A stretch of 64,000 nucleotides of DNA, taken from positions 186,001-250,000 of the forward strand of contig JAQJZZ010000011.1 in NCBI GenBank assembly GCA_030077755.1. Reading direction: 5' to 3'. The notes beneath the pieces were generated by a model. The model ran no database searches, had not been told where the DNA came from, and saw only the letters and a list, made by a program, of their open reading frames with translations. Shown here piece after piece: positions 46,741-60,479 of this stretch; the first letter of the stretch is position 1, and each line of letters starts with the position of its first letter. Source of the DNA: Filosporella fistucella. Lineage: Eukaryota > Ascomycota > Leotiomycetes > Helotiales. The position numbers and the translations under genes are program-made.

Positions 46741-49700
46741 CATGCTTGTAGAAGAACAAAGAGATGTCGATATTGCTGCGAGGCCGTCGTCTCAGCTAGA
46801 AAGCGCTAGGGTAATGCTCTTCCCCCCCACTCCATCACTGAAGCAGAGATTCTTTTACCAGAGCAGAAGTTCTTCAAAATAAGAGAGTTGGAAACAGATG
46901 CGTTTTCTTGCTTGAAGCCCCAAAGTAAAATAGAACGTTCAATACATAATCTACTTCATTGCAGAAATAATGAAAAAGCACTTTTTAAGTTAGTAGTTCT
47001 AAGACTGCCTAATAACAGCAACGATTTCTAGCCCAAGGAGATTTTAGGGTGGGATCTGTGAACACATATTCCTATGACTTTTTAATCATGATATAGAAAT
47101 CTCCACAAGTGATAAAAATACTCTCAGCGAAGATATCTATAAAGTTCTTCGGTCTTCAAATCATAATTTACAACTAATGCCTCTACACAATCCAATCGAT
47201 CACAACCGCACCACTTCACGCTTCGCACCCAGCCTCAACCTCAAGTACATACATCATCCGCGTATGCTATTTCTAGCTCCCAACCTACTACACCCTACTC
47301 GAGTTTAGCACGACCAAGAATCGTCGATCCGGCAGCCAGGAACGACTTTAATTTGATCGTCAATTTTACACATGGCATTTTCCTCTGTCCTCTTGTAAGA
47401 TGCCGATCTTTCAGCTCCCCCTTCCCTACAGTATGATGTTGTGATTGGATCAGTTCATCATGAGAAGGCAGAGGTATGATTTCTTGGTATTCGGGATACG
47501 GAAGGGAATTTTGAATCTTGGGGGAAATGAAGCGAAGAGTATGATGTGGGGTAAGAGATTAGTTAGTTTAAGTGTGCTCTCGGTAGAGTTAGCTAAGTTT
47601 CTTGGACTCTTGGATTGTGCTTGTATGGTGGTGAATTATATCGTCATACTGTGATTTCTAAATTGTCTGTGCTAAGCCTAAGCTAACGGTCTGAGAAAAT
47701 GCGAGAATTTAGGAGAGGAGATAGCTGAGGTAGAGCTTAAAGTGGATTTTAGAGGATTGAATACTGAGGTGTTTTGATGAAAATTGGGAGAGAGGTTGGT
47801 TTACAAAAGTACCTATCGATATCAAGTGTCGTGGTCGTGCAGCATTAGTTTTACTGGAGGTTGGGAGAGAGCGGTGAGAATAATTCTAGATTCCTCACTC
47901 ATCCACTCCTCTACTTTCACATTTCTCTTCCAAAAGCCCTCACCCACGAAGAGTTCAAATCTCCAATAAAATTTATTCGAAGTAGCAAACACTCCCGTTT
48001 CACAAAGTCGCACAAACTTCCACACAGCTCTGGGATATTTCACAAAAGAAGCCGCCACGCTGCATCTCGCATTCCACACGGCTTCCTCGGAGGCTTGGGG
48101 CTTGGGCTTGCCCGCAGTGGCTGGCGAGATGAACCCCCATATCACCACCACACACCCACGTAGCACACACCACAGCCGGCCAAGCCGGGAAGATTCAAGA
48201 TTAATCGCAGCGCCATTTTTCTTGGTGAGGAAAATGAACACGAGATGTTTTTGAGACGGGATGCGTGATTCGTGAACTTTATTCACCTTCGGTTCCGGGA
48301 GGGAAAGGATGAAATAATGTGTAGGAAACCGGATGTTTGGGATGATTTTTGGGGGGATTGGAAAGGAAAGTAAGTAATTATTATGGCTGTAAGGAACCAG
48401 CAGATGAGAAGTATGAGATAAAGCTGAGATGTGATATCCGGGTAAATTGGTCGGTATCTGCCATGCAGCGGTAAATATTGTAATATCCCTTTCGGTCAGC
48501 TTCGTTTATCGCAACCTGCCTGAATGAGTCGTGGCTGCTGATGTTGACTACTCTGTAAATGAGGTGCTCTAATATGATTTCCCGCATGCACGGTATTCGG
48601 CTTTTGTTGCGCCGAGCGGATGGTACCTAAGATTTGAAGAGAGATAAGCTGATGGCTGTTACCTATGTTACAACACAAGGTGGTATTCGATCATTTTGGG
48701 AGCAAGAGTTGTTGATGAATGAGATGAAAACACGAAGTTGAAGATGATACAGCCCGGCCTTGTTTGGTTTGAAGTGAGATGGACGAACCCTGGGATGATC
48801 GCTGGCATTGACAGGGAAGCATTTTCTGAGCGATGGGGTGAAACTAGAGACACGAGTACACACCAAAGCACCATTTGTGCATTTGCCATTCGGGCAGAAA
48901 TCTGTCCAAGCACTGGAGGCGAGTATCGAAGAGTTTTTAATCAGGTGTTGCAGAGTGAGTAAGTTTTTAAAAGGTTCATAAATTTTGGTTTGTTGATGCG
49001 GAAAGAAGAAATATGGATGTGCAAGCCATTCGGATATTTGGGAGAAACATTTAATAGAACAGGTGTTAATGTTTTGAACGAAGCCTCGGGACAAAGTATA
49101 AAGTAGGGAGCTATATCAAACGAGTTATAGTATTATTTTAAAGTAAGACTTGGCTCTTCTCGCAACACAGAGCATTACAGTAATGAAGCAATTTGTAACT
49201 CTCTGGAAGACCAAGCGGATGAATAGACCAAACTCACTGTCACCAACCCTCGAACATTTATGATCATGAGATCTCTTCTGCAATTATTATACGTACATGT
49301 ATAACTGCATTAGTTTCCAGCTGTGTCTTTCATTGTAGTCTCTCGTTGTAGATGATGATGCGCATATGTTTTACTCGGCAGTATTTCCTGTTGCTATATT
49401 TTCTGGTACCAAGAAACCCAGTCTCGCCAGTCTCTGCGTGGTCGTCGGTGGCTGTGATTCGATTTGCGGTGGTGCAATGTGAATGGAAGAGTGCGAGGCC
49501 TTTGGTATGTGCCCAATGAAGTTTAGACACACCAATAGACAGACGCCCTTCCCCCAAATGCCTCTTGCCAAATTGACCATCCGTAACCCGTAACCCGTAA
49601 CCGCACCCGCTCGTCATCCCAGAGTGCCAGTGCCAACCCTTGTCCCCAGTCATTCTGGCCGCCTGCACCTCTCACCTACCTGCAGCACCATCTGCATTTC

Positions 49701-50343
49701 TGCACCTGTAACCTTGTTCTGTTCTGCTCTGTTCGTAGTCCTGGTCCTGGACTCAACTCAACTCAACTTTCTACTACTCAAGGATCCACTCTTTCTTTAT
49801 CTCCATTCTCCCACCCTCACTTCACCCAGACATTCGTTTGTTCGTCCGTCCGTAACCTAATCTCATCGACATTGACATTTCCATCTTCATCCTCGACCGT
49901 ACTGTCGCTATTCAATTCTCGACATCGATGTGGACAATGATAGAAATTCGTGCTTAATCCTCGTATCGCCATCGACCTCGCTTGTACCGAAATTAGTTTT
50001 AAGGAACAGCTCACCTTCGGACCAGCGACCGTTCGATACCACCGCAAGGGGAAAAAAAAAACATTTACGCGCCCAATTGCGACCATTAACGTCTTTCAAG
50101 TCAGCACAGCTTCAAAGCCTCTCGTTTCGATCTGCGACGTACGTTCTGCGGTGAAAGGGCGACGAGTTTCGATACATTCATCGCTTGATCGACCTGGAGG
50201 CTGGTCAAGCTATCGTCACCACAACCTCAGGACCGCAAGCTTGAGAATTTCCAACCTCCTCTGGACCTTCAACAATATCACCGCTGGGGATCGTCCCATA
50301 CATCACTCGAGTAGTAACATAGAATAATAATACCATTTCGACA
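46741..50343. other. Intergenic region upstream of the TRP/Flc gene
   Basis: No gene supported; frames such as the one at 47822-48286 (-) start with GTG and have no recognisable content. CCGTAAC is repeated three times at about 49578-49602. From about 49640 to 50340 the DNA is C/T-rich with an A10 run at about 50047, as expected for a long promoter and leader. Confidence 0.5.
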
Positions 50344-53173
50344 ATGGCACGTTTTCCCTCGTTATCATCAACCTGGGTTGCGGCACTCGTTTCCTCCGTC
50401 ACGATACTCAATACAATAATTCCTTCAGTACAAGCAGAGACAGTACAGACAATACAAGGCACAAATGGAGCTGGTGAAACACATACTCTGCTGGTCGACC
50501 GGTACCCAGCATTGTATAGCGGCGACTTTGGAGATTGTATGGGCGGGCAGAGTTTAATCAACCTCACATCTTTCGATGCAGCATATTATGCAGACAATAT
50601 GACTGTTTTGTTCAATATGGCGGGTACCACCAGTCTGAGGAACGAATCATTAATGTGTATGTGATCCAATTGGGAGGGATATTTGAACAAAGCTAACTTT
50701 GACAGTATACATATCAGTTAATGCTTGTAAGGAAGCCTTTGAAAACGAAATGGATCGATACTAACACATGTTATAGACGGAGAGGATCGATTTGATCTTG
50801 TGTTCAATCCATGTAATGCAAACTTCGCCAGGTGAGTGCAACATGCGTTTCTGTGAGATTTGCACCAAATCTAACTTTTCCAGTCTTTGCCCTCTGAATG
50901 CCAGTGTCCCGATTACTGGAGGTGCTGTTATTCCTGTTTCCACATCCGACGTCGCGGCCATTCCCCAGATCGCGTTGAGCATTCCGGATTTCGAAGGCAA
51001 TGTGATGCTGCGAATTTTCTCGAATTCTTCAGAGACCCAAATAGGTTGTTTCCAGGCGGTTATGAGAAATAGTGCCAGCTTCTCGCACCCTGCTGCAGTC
51101 GGATCCACCCTGGGAGTATTCGCATTCATCGCCATGATTGCTTCATTTGCAACTGCTATCTACGGAGTCAGTGTCCCACATATGCGAACACACTACGCAC
51201 ACTCATTGTCGGTCCTGGTTGTCTTCGAAACTTACCAATCAATCTTCTTTTCCGGTGCATTGTCATTGAACTGGCCCAGCGTTCTGGCTGCATTCTGGAG
51301 TAATTTCGCATGGTCCGCTGGTATGATCTCCACACCTTCGATTGTCAGGTCAGTCAATAGCTTTACTGGAGTATCCGGAAATGCTAGCCAGGTTGGAGGA
51401 GCCGGTTCTTCGGTTGTCAACAATAATGGAGGTTTGCAACAACAAATTTATGGACGAGCGGTGGATCAAGCTGCTCAGGTCATTGCCAAGAGAGGCCATG
51501 AGCTTGCCAACCATCTCTACAAGCGTGCCGCCAACGAGACACAATCATCACGGATGTTCGCATGGGCTGGTGTTCCCGTTTCCCCTGGCCTTCCCATCCC
51601 TGGAAACTGGTCGGACTTTGCAGGAACGTTACGTATGGTTGAGATTCCCGCTGCAGATGCATTTACAACCGGCCTGATCTGGCTTGTCATTTTGTTTGCT
51701 ATCTTGATTGGAGCAACTGCTCTTTTTAAATGGTGTCTCGAAGGTCTCAGTGCTGTCAAGTGGATTAAACAGGATCGATTTGCCATGTTCCGTACTCACT
51801 GGCTCGGTTTCATCGGCTTAATCGTTCTCCGAACAGCGTTCATCGCCTTCTTCATGATGATGACTTTGTCTCTCTACCAATTCTCATATGGAGGCAAATC
51901 TGGTCCTATCGCAATTGCCGTCATTGCTTTCCTGATCTTTTTCGTGGGCGCGCTTGGTATGAGCGCATATGCCTGCTTCTATCGAGTGAAATTCGGCAGA
52001 TACCAATCCTCGCCAGACCGTATCCACTTCCAGCGAAAGAAAGTCCTCAAATTTATCCCATGGTACAGCACAGTCAGAGAAAGCAACTTGGAGGATGGTG
52101 ACAAGTCAAAATCCGCAGGATCTGTTTCTTTCTTCAATATCAGATTTGTAGATCACGAGCAGGAGCAAGAAAGTGTTCACCAAAACGTTGCCTATACCAA
52201 GCGTTTCGGATGGCTTTCTGCACGATATCGCCGAACAAGATGGTGGTTCTTCGCCTTCTGGGTCGTTTATCAATTTGTCCGCGCTTGCTTCATCGGTGGG
52301 GCTCGTGCAAATCCTACTGGTCAGGTCATTGGTCTCTTCATCTGGGAATTCATTGCCTTCATTGCAATCATCATAATCAATCCATTTGAGGCAGCACGAA
52401 ACACTGCTTTGGCAGTCTACATGCTTGGTATCAGCAAGGTTGCCACTGCAGGTCTTTCAATCGCTTTCTTGCCTCAGTACAACATGGCTAGAATTCCAAC
52501 GACAATCATCGGTGTTATCATCATCGTCATTCAAGGTTTCTTGGTAGTCGGTCTTCTGATCCTCATTGTCATCGGCGCCGTCTCCAGCTACATGTCGCTC
52601 ACTCGTAATCGCGAGGAATTCACACCACATGCCTGGGAAGGTATTCGTATGAAGTATTTCGGCCACATCGAGGAGAAGGAGAAGGATGTTCCTCCACCAC
52701 CTCCTCCAGTTCCAGAAGAACCAAAGGAGCCTTACTTTGCTGTCAAGACCGTTCGCCGAGCACCCAAGATTGAAGATGAGGATGTAGACTTCGTTCCGGA
52801 TATGGAGAATTTCAATCCAAATCAGTCACAAGCTTCATTACCTTATCCACCAACCACACGAGGCAGTCGAGCAAACAGCATCGCTGGTAGTATGAGAAGC
52901 CACTATTCATCATATGGCAATGTACCTTATGGTGCTCGTGTACACCGGGCAAGTTGGAGTTCGAGAGATTTCCAGAATTATCACGAGGAGGGTGGTAGAG
53001 AATCTCCATTCCAAACACCATCACGAACAGCTAGTGGCCACGTTGCAAATTCCTCACTCTCTAATGCTCCTCTCGTTAGACCGCAACCATCACACAGCAG
53101 TTTGAGACCTTCAACACCTACACGAGAACAACAACAACGATTCGCAAACCAGAGAGTAACGCACGCCAATTGA
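50344..53173 (+). CDS. Flc/TRP-like membrane protein (ML-like domain plus TRP domain)
   Basis: Four exons, 50344-50656, 50706-50726 (a 21-nt micro-exon), 50777-50831 and 50884-53173, join in phase to 892 residues. The signal peptide (ATG at 50344; hydrophobic stretch then SVQAET) is followed by an ML-like lumenal domain (about 32-185) with paired Cys (GDFGDCMGGQSLINL, FNPCNANF, SLCPLN) and Asn-glycosylation sites. About nine membrane helices follow (HPAAVGSTLGVFAFIAMIAS, LIWLVILFAILIGATALF, GLIVLRTAFIAFFMMMTL, IGLFIWEFIAFIAIIIINPF, IGVIIIVIQGFLVVGLLIL). The cytosolic tail (about 655-892) is Pro-rich (PPPPPPVPEEP) then Ser/Arg-rich. This is the Flc1/2/3-Pkd2-TRP layout linked to ER FAD and calcium handling and cell-wall integrity. 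The N-terminal exon pattern is unusual, but every junction is in phase and the Cys order fits. Confidence 0.92.
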
Positions 53174-54366
53174 GGGGTAATAATATCATGAGATCACGAA
53201 CAGAAATTATAGAAGGGGGTGTATATGAAGAAATTCGATTCAAGCACAGCCTAGGCGTTTTCATTTGTCTTAATTTGCCACACTTCCTACATAGTTGATG
53301 GCATGGGTTTTGCTAGACTGGGACTTACCATTTTCGTTCTCTGCATTTGACGAGAAAGCACGCAGTAGAGCGGCTTTAATACATCGTCCTGGTTGGTGCA
53401 TCGGATGGGGAGCTTACATGTCACGGTTGGCGTTTGGGATTCGATGAGAGAGTACATATGGGTTTGCGACAATGGACAAGCAGATGGAGAACAGTCGAGG
53501 ATCTGCAGATAGCAGGATGCTCTTACAATAAGATTTCTTACCTACATATCTGTGGCGCGTCTAATCTTAATGTTTTTGATTTTCCACCTTTACTCCTTTT
53601 ATGAGCAAATTATCCCTCCTCCTTCCCTTCGACCATGAGTAGTCTGCTCATCCATCCACTTAAGATATTGTGTACTAACATCCAGTCTCCGAGGAAGCTT
53701 ATGATACGGCTGTAGTTTGCCCTTTCTGTCACCGTTCTATCAATACACGATGGCTACCTCCCACCTAGCAGCTGCGCAGAGTCCCCATTGTCTGACGGGA
53801 ATAGGAGGCGGAGTCACGTGTACACTCTCCATCCCCAGCTAGATCTCGATGAGGTGCTGAACTCGTCACCGAATCTAATGGAGAAATTGAAAGCGAACTC
53901 CTCAGCTCTGGTGCTCAATATTCGCTTTCTATACGCGTCCACGTCTTGGGCAGTTGTCGTCTCGTCTCGTCATTCGAATCCATACTTTACAATCTTTTCC
54001 GAGACGGGGTACGCTTACCTATCTACACGCTTCTTTTCTTTCACAATCTTTAAATTGTTTGGGGCTCGAGGGTTTTGATGAGGCGTTGAGAGACGCAAAC
54101 ACGGTCTTTTCACAGTCTTTACTTCTCACGCTCGTTTCGATGCTGATATCTTTCCGCACTCTTTCCTTGTTACACCTCTCTATCCTTTCTTTCTCCGGTC
54201 CAAACGATCGGCTAGCCAGAGGCAAGTCTGCGATTGAGTCTTTTCCTCCGCATTCTCCGCGTGAGATACACTACTCTTCTTCTTGACTTGAGTGGAGCAT
54301 TCCGAGGGGCTGCAGAAGGGTAGGGGGAAAGAGGATTTGGTACGCGTCACCTGTGGATTATTCAAG
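53174..54366. other. Intergenic region between the TRP gene and REC8
   Basis: Presumed 3' UTR followed by promoter DNA of REC8. Pyrimidine-rich stretches at 53950-54290, no gene recognised. Confidence 0.5.
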
Positions 54367-56911
54367 ATGTTTTATAGTCATGAGAGTGAGTTCCTTATCC
54401 TTTCCCTACTAATTTCACAGCTTGAGGAGCTGAGAGACGGAGAGGAGAGGCGCTGCGAGCGGTGGAAAGCAATTGAAGAGGGAACAATGGCTGACGCATG
54501 AAAGTCCTCACGAGCCGGAAGTACGGTGTTGCTACTGTCTGGTATGTGTTTTTCTCCCCTTTCTGCGTGCTCCGTCTTGGATCATGTCGTCTTTCTGCTC
54601 TCGTGCCTTTCAATTGGCTGCGAGTCAGCTTCCTTCACAACATATCCCTATCATTGACAGTGCCCAGACGTGCTACCTATATCCATTGGCAATGACTTAC
54701 GCCTCCCAGGTTAGTAGCTACTCTAGGAGCGAAATCAAGCACGAAGAAGGTTACGCGCAAGGCTATTCTCAATGTCGACCTCAGGAAAGCATGCGAGACT
54801 ATCATGGAGCCGGAGGCGCCTATGGCATTGAGGTTACAGAGTAATCTACTGTGAATTTACCAGTCGGAGATGATAGACAACGCTGATCAGCAACAGTTAT
54901 GGTGTCTCGAGAGTCTATAATCAACAATGGGATTACCTTCTCACTGATGCTCAAGCTGCGCAAAATACCATCCGAGCCCTGATGAAAACAGCACGTAGTG
55001 ATGGACTTGATCCGCTTGCTGGAAAGGCAAAGTAAGTCTTCTTCAGTAGTGACATGTACCATATTAACGCTTCGCAGTCCTGAACAACTCATTTTGATGG
55101 AAGATCCCGATTTCGACATCGATCAACCACTGCTTCCGCTAGATCTGGACATCACAATCGCACAAGACAACTCTCAACGGTCTTCTCAATCTATGTTATC
55201 TATTCGCGGTCGCAGCGGATCCGTCTTGTCTTCACAAGCTGCTTCCATCATCGGTATCAACCTCCCTTCGTCCAGCCACGGAGGCAATCCATACCAACTT
55301 CCACTCAATGACCCCTTCGGCAACTCATCGGCTCAGAAGCCCTTCGGTGGACATTACAATATTGATGATGAAGCTTTGATATTGGATGACGATGAACTTT
55401 TCGATTTTGGAGAAGATGGAAATCTACGTGATATTCCTGCCAGCGAGCGAGAGGCTCGAAGAGCAGGTAGTCTTCATCCTCAACATCGACTTGGAAGTGA
55501 TTCTGCTGCTTCAGGACGCGTCCGTAAAGAACTTAATGATGCTCGGATGGGTAACGCTCTTCCGTTGGTGGATGGAGACGAAGATTTTGACATGCTCAAT
55601 TTCAATTACGGAGATGATGATATGCAGATGTTTCCAGATGCTGAACCCTTTCCAGTCATGACAGGCGGGCTTGGAGGAAACGATAGACCACTTCGTCACT
55701 CTGATGAAGACCGTGTTCATTCTGATCCCGAAGGCAATGAGGAGCCTTCATCTGTTTCTGCTGAGGCACCAGCTAGGAAGAAGAGAGCCAAGAAAATCAA
55801 GAAATTGATTCTTGATAGATATCTCGAGTTAACTAATAATGTAATGGCAGCATCGACGAGAGAATATGTTGACAGGATGACAGGAGAGACATCGATTCTC
55901 GCGAATAAGAAGGCAGCTGCGCAGGCAAAGAAGAATGCGTTCATTTCCGTGTACGGAACTGGTCTCAATGGAGTAGGTGAAGGTATCGGCATCGATAAGT
56001 TCGCAAGTCCTCTCGATATGTTCGCAGGTGACGCGCTCCTCCAAGCACTCACCCACCAGCTTCCCGCTTCCAAATCCAAGAAAGGCAAAAAGCGAGCACG
56101 CTCTCCTTCTCCCTCTGAAGCAGCAGAAGAAAACACACCAACCAAACGCTCTCGCGACGCCGATTCTCCCGAACTCCCCCGCAACAACGAAGGCGACAAC
56201 CTCCCTCTCATTTTCAACGACGATGACGGCGCCCCTCCCCCGGCTTCAGACACTCAATCAAACTCCATAGAACTAGGCCGAGATGCTCCCTCCGCACTCG
56301 CAGACTACCCCTCCTCAGCCATGCCCTGGAACATCTCCGCATCCTTGCCCTCTCACCGTCCCTCTTCTCTTCCACCCAATAGACCACTCACATCCGCTTC
56401 TCCACTCATAGGCCGTGGTTCCGTGCTCCCTGATAACTTTGATGGGTATGATCAGCTGATGGACGAAGATATGGTTCAATACGGCAGAGAAGATACACAA
56501 AGTATAGGCTTTGGCACACAAGGGAAAGGAGTTAGTTCCAGCCAAGTAGGCGGTTTTGACGCAGGAGAGGAATATCAAATCTTCGGACCAGCTGCGAATG
56601 TGGATACGCAGACAGCTGGGGAGAGTCAATGGGTACGCTCTATTCTCGACAGGGAAAGTGAGAACTTTTTTGAGTTTTTGAAGGGGAGTATTTCTGCTGT
56701 TGAAGCAGAGAACGATGGGTTTGATGGTGATGATGAGGAAAAGAGTATAGGTTTCGAACAGCTTTTTCAGCCGGAGAAGAATAGCTCTGTGGTTGCGGCA
56801 CAGGCTTTCTATCATGTTCTTTGTTTGGCTACAAGGGATAGGGTGTGGGTTGAGCAGAAGGGGGAGGATATGGAACCGTGGGGAGAGATTAGGATTGGTG
56901 TTAAGGCTTGA
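54367..56911 (+). CDS. REC8: Meiotic cohesin kleisin Rec8
   Basis: Rec8 is the meiosis-specific kleisin that closes the Smc1-Smc3 ring and is cut by separase. Five exons join in phase: 54367-54385, 54505-54541, 54710-54850, 54897-55031 and 55078-56911, giving 721 residues. The first exon codes only MFYSHE. Spliced N-terminus: MFYSHEILTSRKYGVATVWL, VATLGAKSS, RKAILNVDLRKACETI, EPEAPMALRLQSNLLYGVSR, VYNQQWDYLLTDAQAAQNTI. This is the Rad21/Rec8 N-terminal fold, with HE rather than SE after FYS and SRKYGVATVW marking Rec8. The middle is acidic and low-complexity (DDEALILDDDELFDFGEDG), with basic patches and Ser/Pro-rich stretches. The winged-helix C-terminus is at about 660-721 (NFFEFLKGSISAVEAE, FEQLFQP, VVAAQAFYHVLCLATRD). 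The start was fixed by the tiny 19-nt first exon, which a long-frame scan would miss. Confidence 0.9.
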
Positions 56912-58186
56912 TGCGGATGGGTGTGAGTGTTTGAGTATAGTGAGTTTGAGAGAGGAGGTATTTTTGCTGGGGTTTGCTATTTCTTTTTTCTTTTACGATT
57001 TTTCGGCGCTGTTTGAGACGAGGATGAAGTTATGAAGGGGGAAGATGGAGATGATCATTTGCTATTGCTGGGATTTGAGGATGATACCCTCTTGCTATTT
57101 TAACTGGTTATTTAGCTAGCTATTGCTTACCTACAATTGATTAGTCGATGAACTGATTCTTAATATTGGTTGGAAAGGGACTTCGGTATGTGCTGGGCTA
57201 AGAGGAGTCGGGAGAGCTGAGAGAGTGATTGGGAGGAATGAGAGGAACGACCCTACTTGTTTGCTGCTGGCTGTAAGAGGTTTTCGAAAATAGGATTACC
57301 ATTTTGGTAGGGAGCCTGGTATGTTTTCGTCTGCGAGCAGATAGGTAGATAACCTGCATTGAATCTCGGGATAAAGAACAAAGCGGGTTCTATTTTCGAG
57401 CTGGGTAAGACAGCTTGTGGCATTATTAGGCAGAATACACAAGAGTAGAAAATTCTCATTATGATGTTTTCTCTCTGTTCAAATGCCCTATCATCCGGTT
57501 TTTTCACGATATAGATTGTTGACTAGTCTATCAATCACCCTCATGAGTGGGGTGGCGTAATCTAGACAATTATATATATCCAGACAATGTCAGCTATTCG
57601 GTAAATGTTCTTTGCACAAAAAGGAGTGTTTGCACTCGTGTATCGACTCCAGCACCTTAATTCTAGACTTGCATCCCTCATTTTGTCGTGTTTTTGTTGA
57701 GTCTGCTGTGCTCTGAGGACGTATATTTGTCCTCTCCTAGCCGCAAAAAAATAAAGAGAATCAGAATCTCCAGTGCCCACTACTTTGACGTACTTTTCGA
57801 AGAGGAACAGGTGGTCAAGACTTTGCAACTGGAAGACACTTGGTGAGCAGATTGGGGTCGCAATTTTTGGTTGTTGCAATTGGTCAGGCTTTGGTTGGAA
57901 CATGGGAAGCTGCGAGTGTGGGAGTGCTGGCGCTTACATACAGCTTCGTTTTGGTCGCACCTCACATCTCTTTTCAACGTCACCAGCAAATCTTTGTATC
58001 TTCATATAATTTGACCCACGAGAATCCCTCGAGATCGATTCTTCGAAAGGTTCTTTTGGTGCATTTGTTTTAGCGAACCAAAGTCGCGACCGAAGCTGCA
58101 CAGCTCAAAGACGATAAGACGAAGCGTGGATTTGAGACTGATCACGTTTTTTATTTTGGATTTGAACCGATCAAATCAGTCCTAAG
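56912..58186. other. Intergenic region between REC8 and the HET-domain gene
   Basis: Presumed 3' UTR of REC8 and promoter DNA. No convincing exon on either strand; the minus frames near 57.3-57.9 kb lack recognisable content. Confidence 0.5.
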
Positions 58187-60479
58187 ATGACAGGGTGTTC
58201 TCAACAAGGAAGGGATATTTTTCAAATTGGAATGGACGAACTCAAAGCTTGGTACAAAGAGTATATGTCAGGCAATCGTGAGGCAAAATTAGATCCTGAG
58301 CGAGATGTATGTGATATGGAGAGTAGGGAAAGAGAGGTTTGTGAGATGATGCCGAATATCCACATCCAGGATGGGTATTGCTCCGCTTGTGACGGCCTCC
58401 TCCATAGCAAGTTGTCTTTGCTGGTAGGTTCGCTGTGGGTGTTGATATGGATCATCTCATAACGACGCTTAGAACTTGAATAAGGATAATATTGAGTGGC
58501 GAGATAGTGTAAAGCCGCAGTCTATCAAGTGGCAGCCAGATATAGTTCACTTCGAAGCCTCCAGCAGAAGAGGGTGCCGGCTTTGCCGGCTGTTCAAACA
58601 ACAATTTATGGAGAACCATGTTACCGGGGCTTGGAATATTCACTACAGACTCATCATACTTGGCAAACCTCGTAATATCATGATGAAGTATTTTGTGATG
58701 AAGTATCTTGCGATGGAGTATGCTGGAAGAGTGAGACAGTTAATCCCAACCCTCCCAGGGCAGATCCTTAACCATCAAACAATAGCTGCCTCGATTTTTA
58801 TCAGCGTCATTAATCCCGAGAAAGGTTTGAGCTCATAAATTTGCTTCGGAAGTTAATGCTGATTGTCAATAGAATTGCCATTTTCCAATACACTCGGCAA
58901 AAACCTGCTTGATCCTAATTCGCGTTGCTTAGAGTTAGCCCAAAAATGGTTACAAGTTTGCTCGACAGAACATACTCTTTGCAAACATCAAACCATCTCC
59001 AGGAACCCGACAAGACTTTTAGACGTCAGAGAAGACATGGTTAGGCTTGCCATCACAGAATCTTGGCCCAAGCCAGTCAGATATGCCACGTTGAGTCATT
59101 GCTGGGGTAAACTTGACTTTCACAGGTTAAAAGCAGACTCTCTAGCTGCTTTCATGGAGAGAATCCCAATAAATCTACTGACGAAGACTTTTCTTGATGC
59201 CATATCTATTACGAGAAGTCTTTGTATCGATTACTTATGGATTGATTCTCTATGTATAATCCAAGATTCTCAAGAAGATTGGCTAAAAGAATCTTCCTTG
59301 ATGAGCTCTGTATATGGGTCCTCAACTATCAATCTTGCTGCTGCTGATGCGCATGATGGGTCGGAAGGGTGTTTTGTCCAGTTGTCTGACTATATAACTG
59401 GAATCCAGATCGAAAAAGAGATAGAAGGAGTTAGAGTGAAATGGGACTTAACGGGAAGCATGAACCTGTATGGTAAGTTGGCAGCACAAACACATCTAGC
59501 GTCTCGTGCGTGGGCTCTTCAGGAAAGACTACTTTCGCCTCGCAACCTCCACTTTGGGCGGCATGATTTGTTCTGGGAGTGTAAAGAAAAAGCTGCGTGT
59601 GAGACTTTTCGCGAGGGTATTTCCTCCAATTTCTTGGACATGGACATTTTTCACCGCAAGGGAAGACCACTCAAAGAAACCTGGGGAACGGTAGTAAATT
59701 GCTACAGTAGAGCAAGCCTAACTTACAGCTCCGATAAATTGGTAGCGATTTCTGGTATCGCACGAGCTGCACAAGACGAGGTCCCTACCGATGATCGGTA
59801 CCTTGCTGGCATGTGGATGAAAGACTCTGTGCTGCCATTGTGCTGGGAAACATTTCTGGGGGAAACTAAGCGGGCGACTCCATATAGTGCACCAACTTGG
59901 TCATGGGCTTCTATTGACGGAGAGGTGTTCATGCACTTTGAACTCCTTCCTTCCACTACTCATTTGCATGAGCAATATGCAGAAATTGTCGATGCGAATG
60001 TGACCTTAGGTGGTGAAGATCCTTTCGGAGAGGTGCGAGGGGGCGTTTTGAAACTTGCTGCGAACGGTATAATTATGGGGAGCGGTCAAAAAACATCGAG
60101 AAACGATCTAGATTGGATCTCTAAAGCTTTCTATGGTCTTGATGGCTGTCATATGGTCCGTGTCGACGCCATCGATGACTACCATTCTGGGGAGACGTTG
60201 TACGCACTGCCTATCCTGGCATACTCTCCCCGACCCCTACTTGATGGCAGACCCTACTCATCAGCCATTTACGGCATTCTTCTCCGACAAACCAGCTCTG
60301 GAGAGAAAGGACAATATACACGTGTTGCATGCTTCTGGTATGAATTCCAGAACCATGCAGAATTTCAGGAGTTCTCTGCACATATCAACAACGAGGGTGC
60401 TAAAACAGCCAGAGAGAACTGTGCTGAAATCATCACTACACCCGAAGGAAAAGAGCGTTACATAATCAACATCATCTGA
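58187..60479 (+). CDS. HET-domain (heterokaryon incompatibility-type) protein
   Basis: Three exons, 58187-58423, 58473-58824 and 58873-60479, join in phase to 731 residues. The N-terminal part has HIQDGYCSACDGLL and the GCRLCRLFKQQF Cys pair commonly seen before a HET domain. The HET domain starts around residue 265 with YATLSHCWGK, followed by LTKTFLDAISITRSL, DYLWIDSLCIIQD, DWLKESSLMSSVYGSSTINLAA (the three conserved HET blocks), then RAWALQERLLSPRNLHFG and YSRASLTYSSDKLVAISGIAR with PTWSWASIDG. HET domains trigger cell death when incompatible fungal cells fuse, and many members act as general stress or defence-type switches. This one has no NLR-type ATPase or repeats, so it is a plain HET protein. 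The first exon is less certain than the HET core. Confidence 0.92.

Noticed and set aside
47822..48286. 154-codon minus-strand frame
   Set aside because: It opens with GTG, has no recognisable domain and no splice context.
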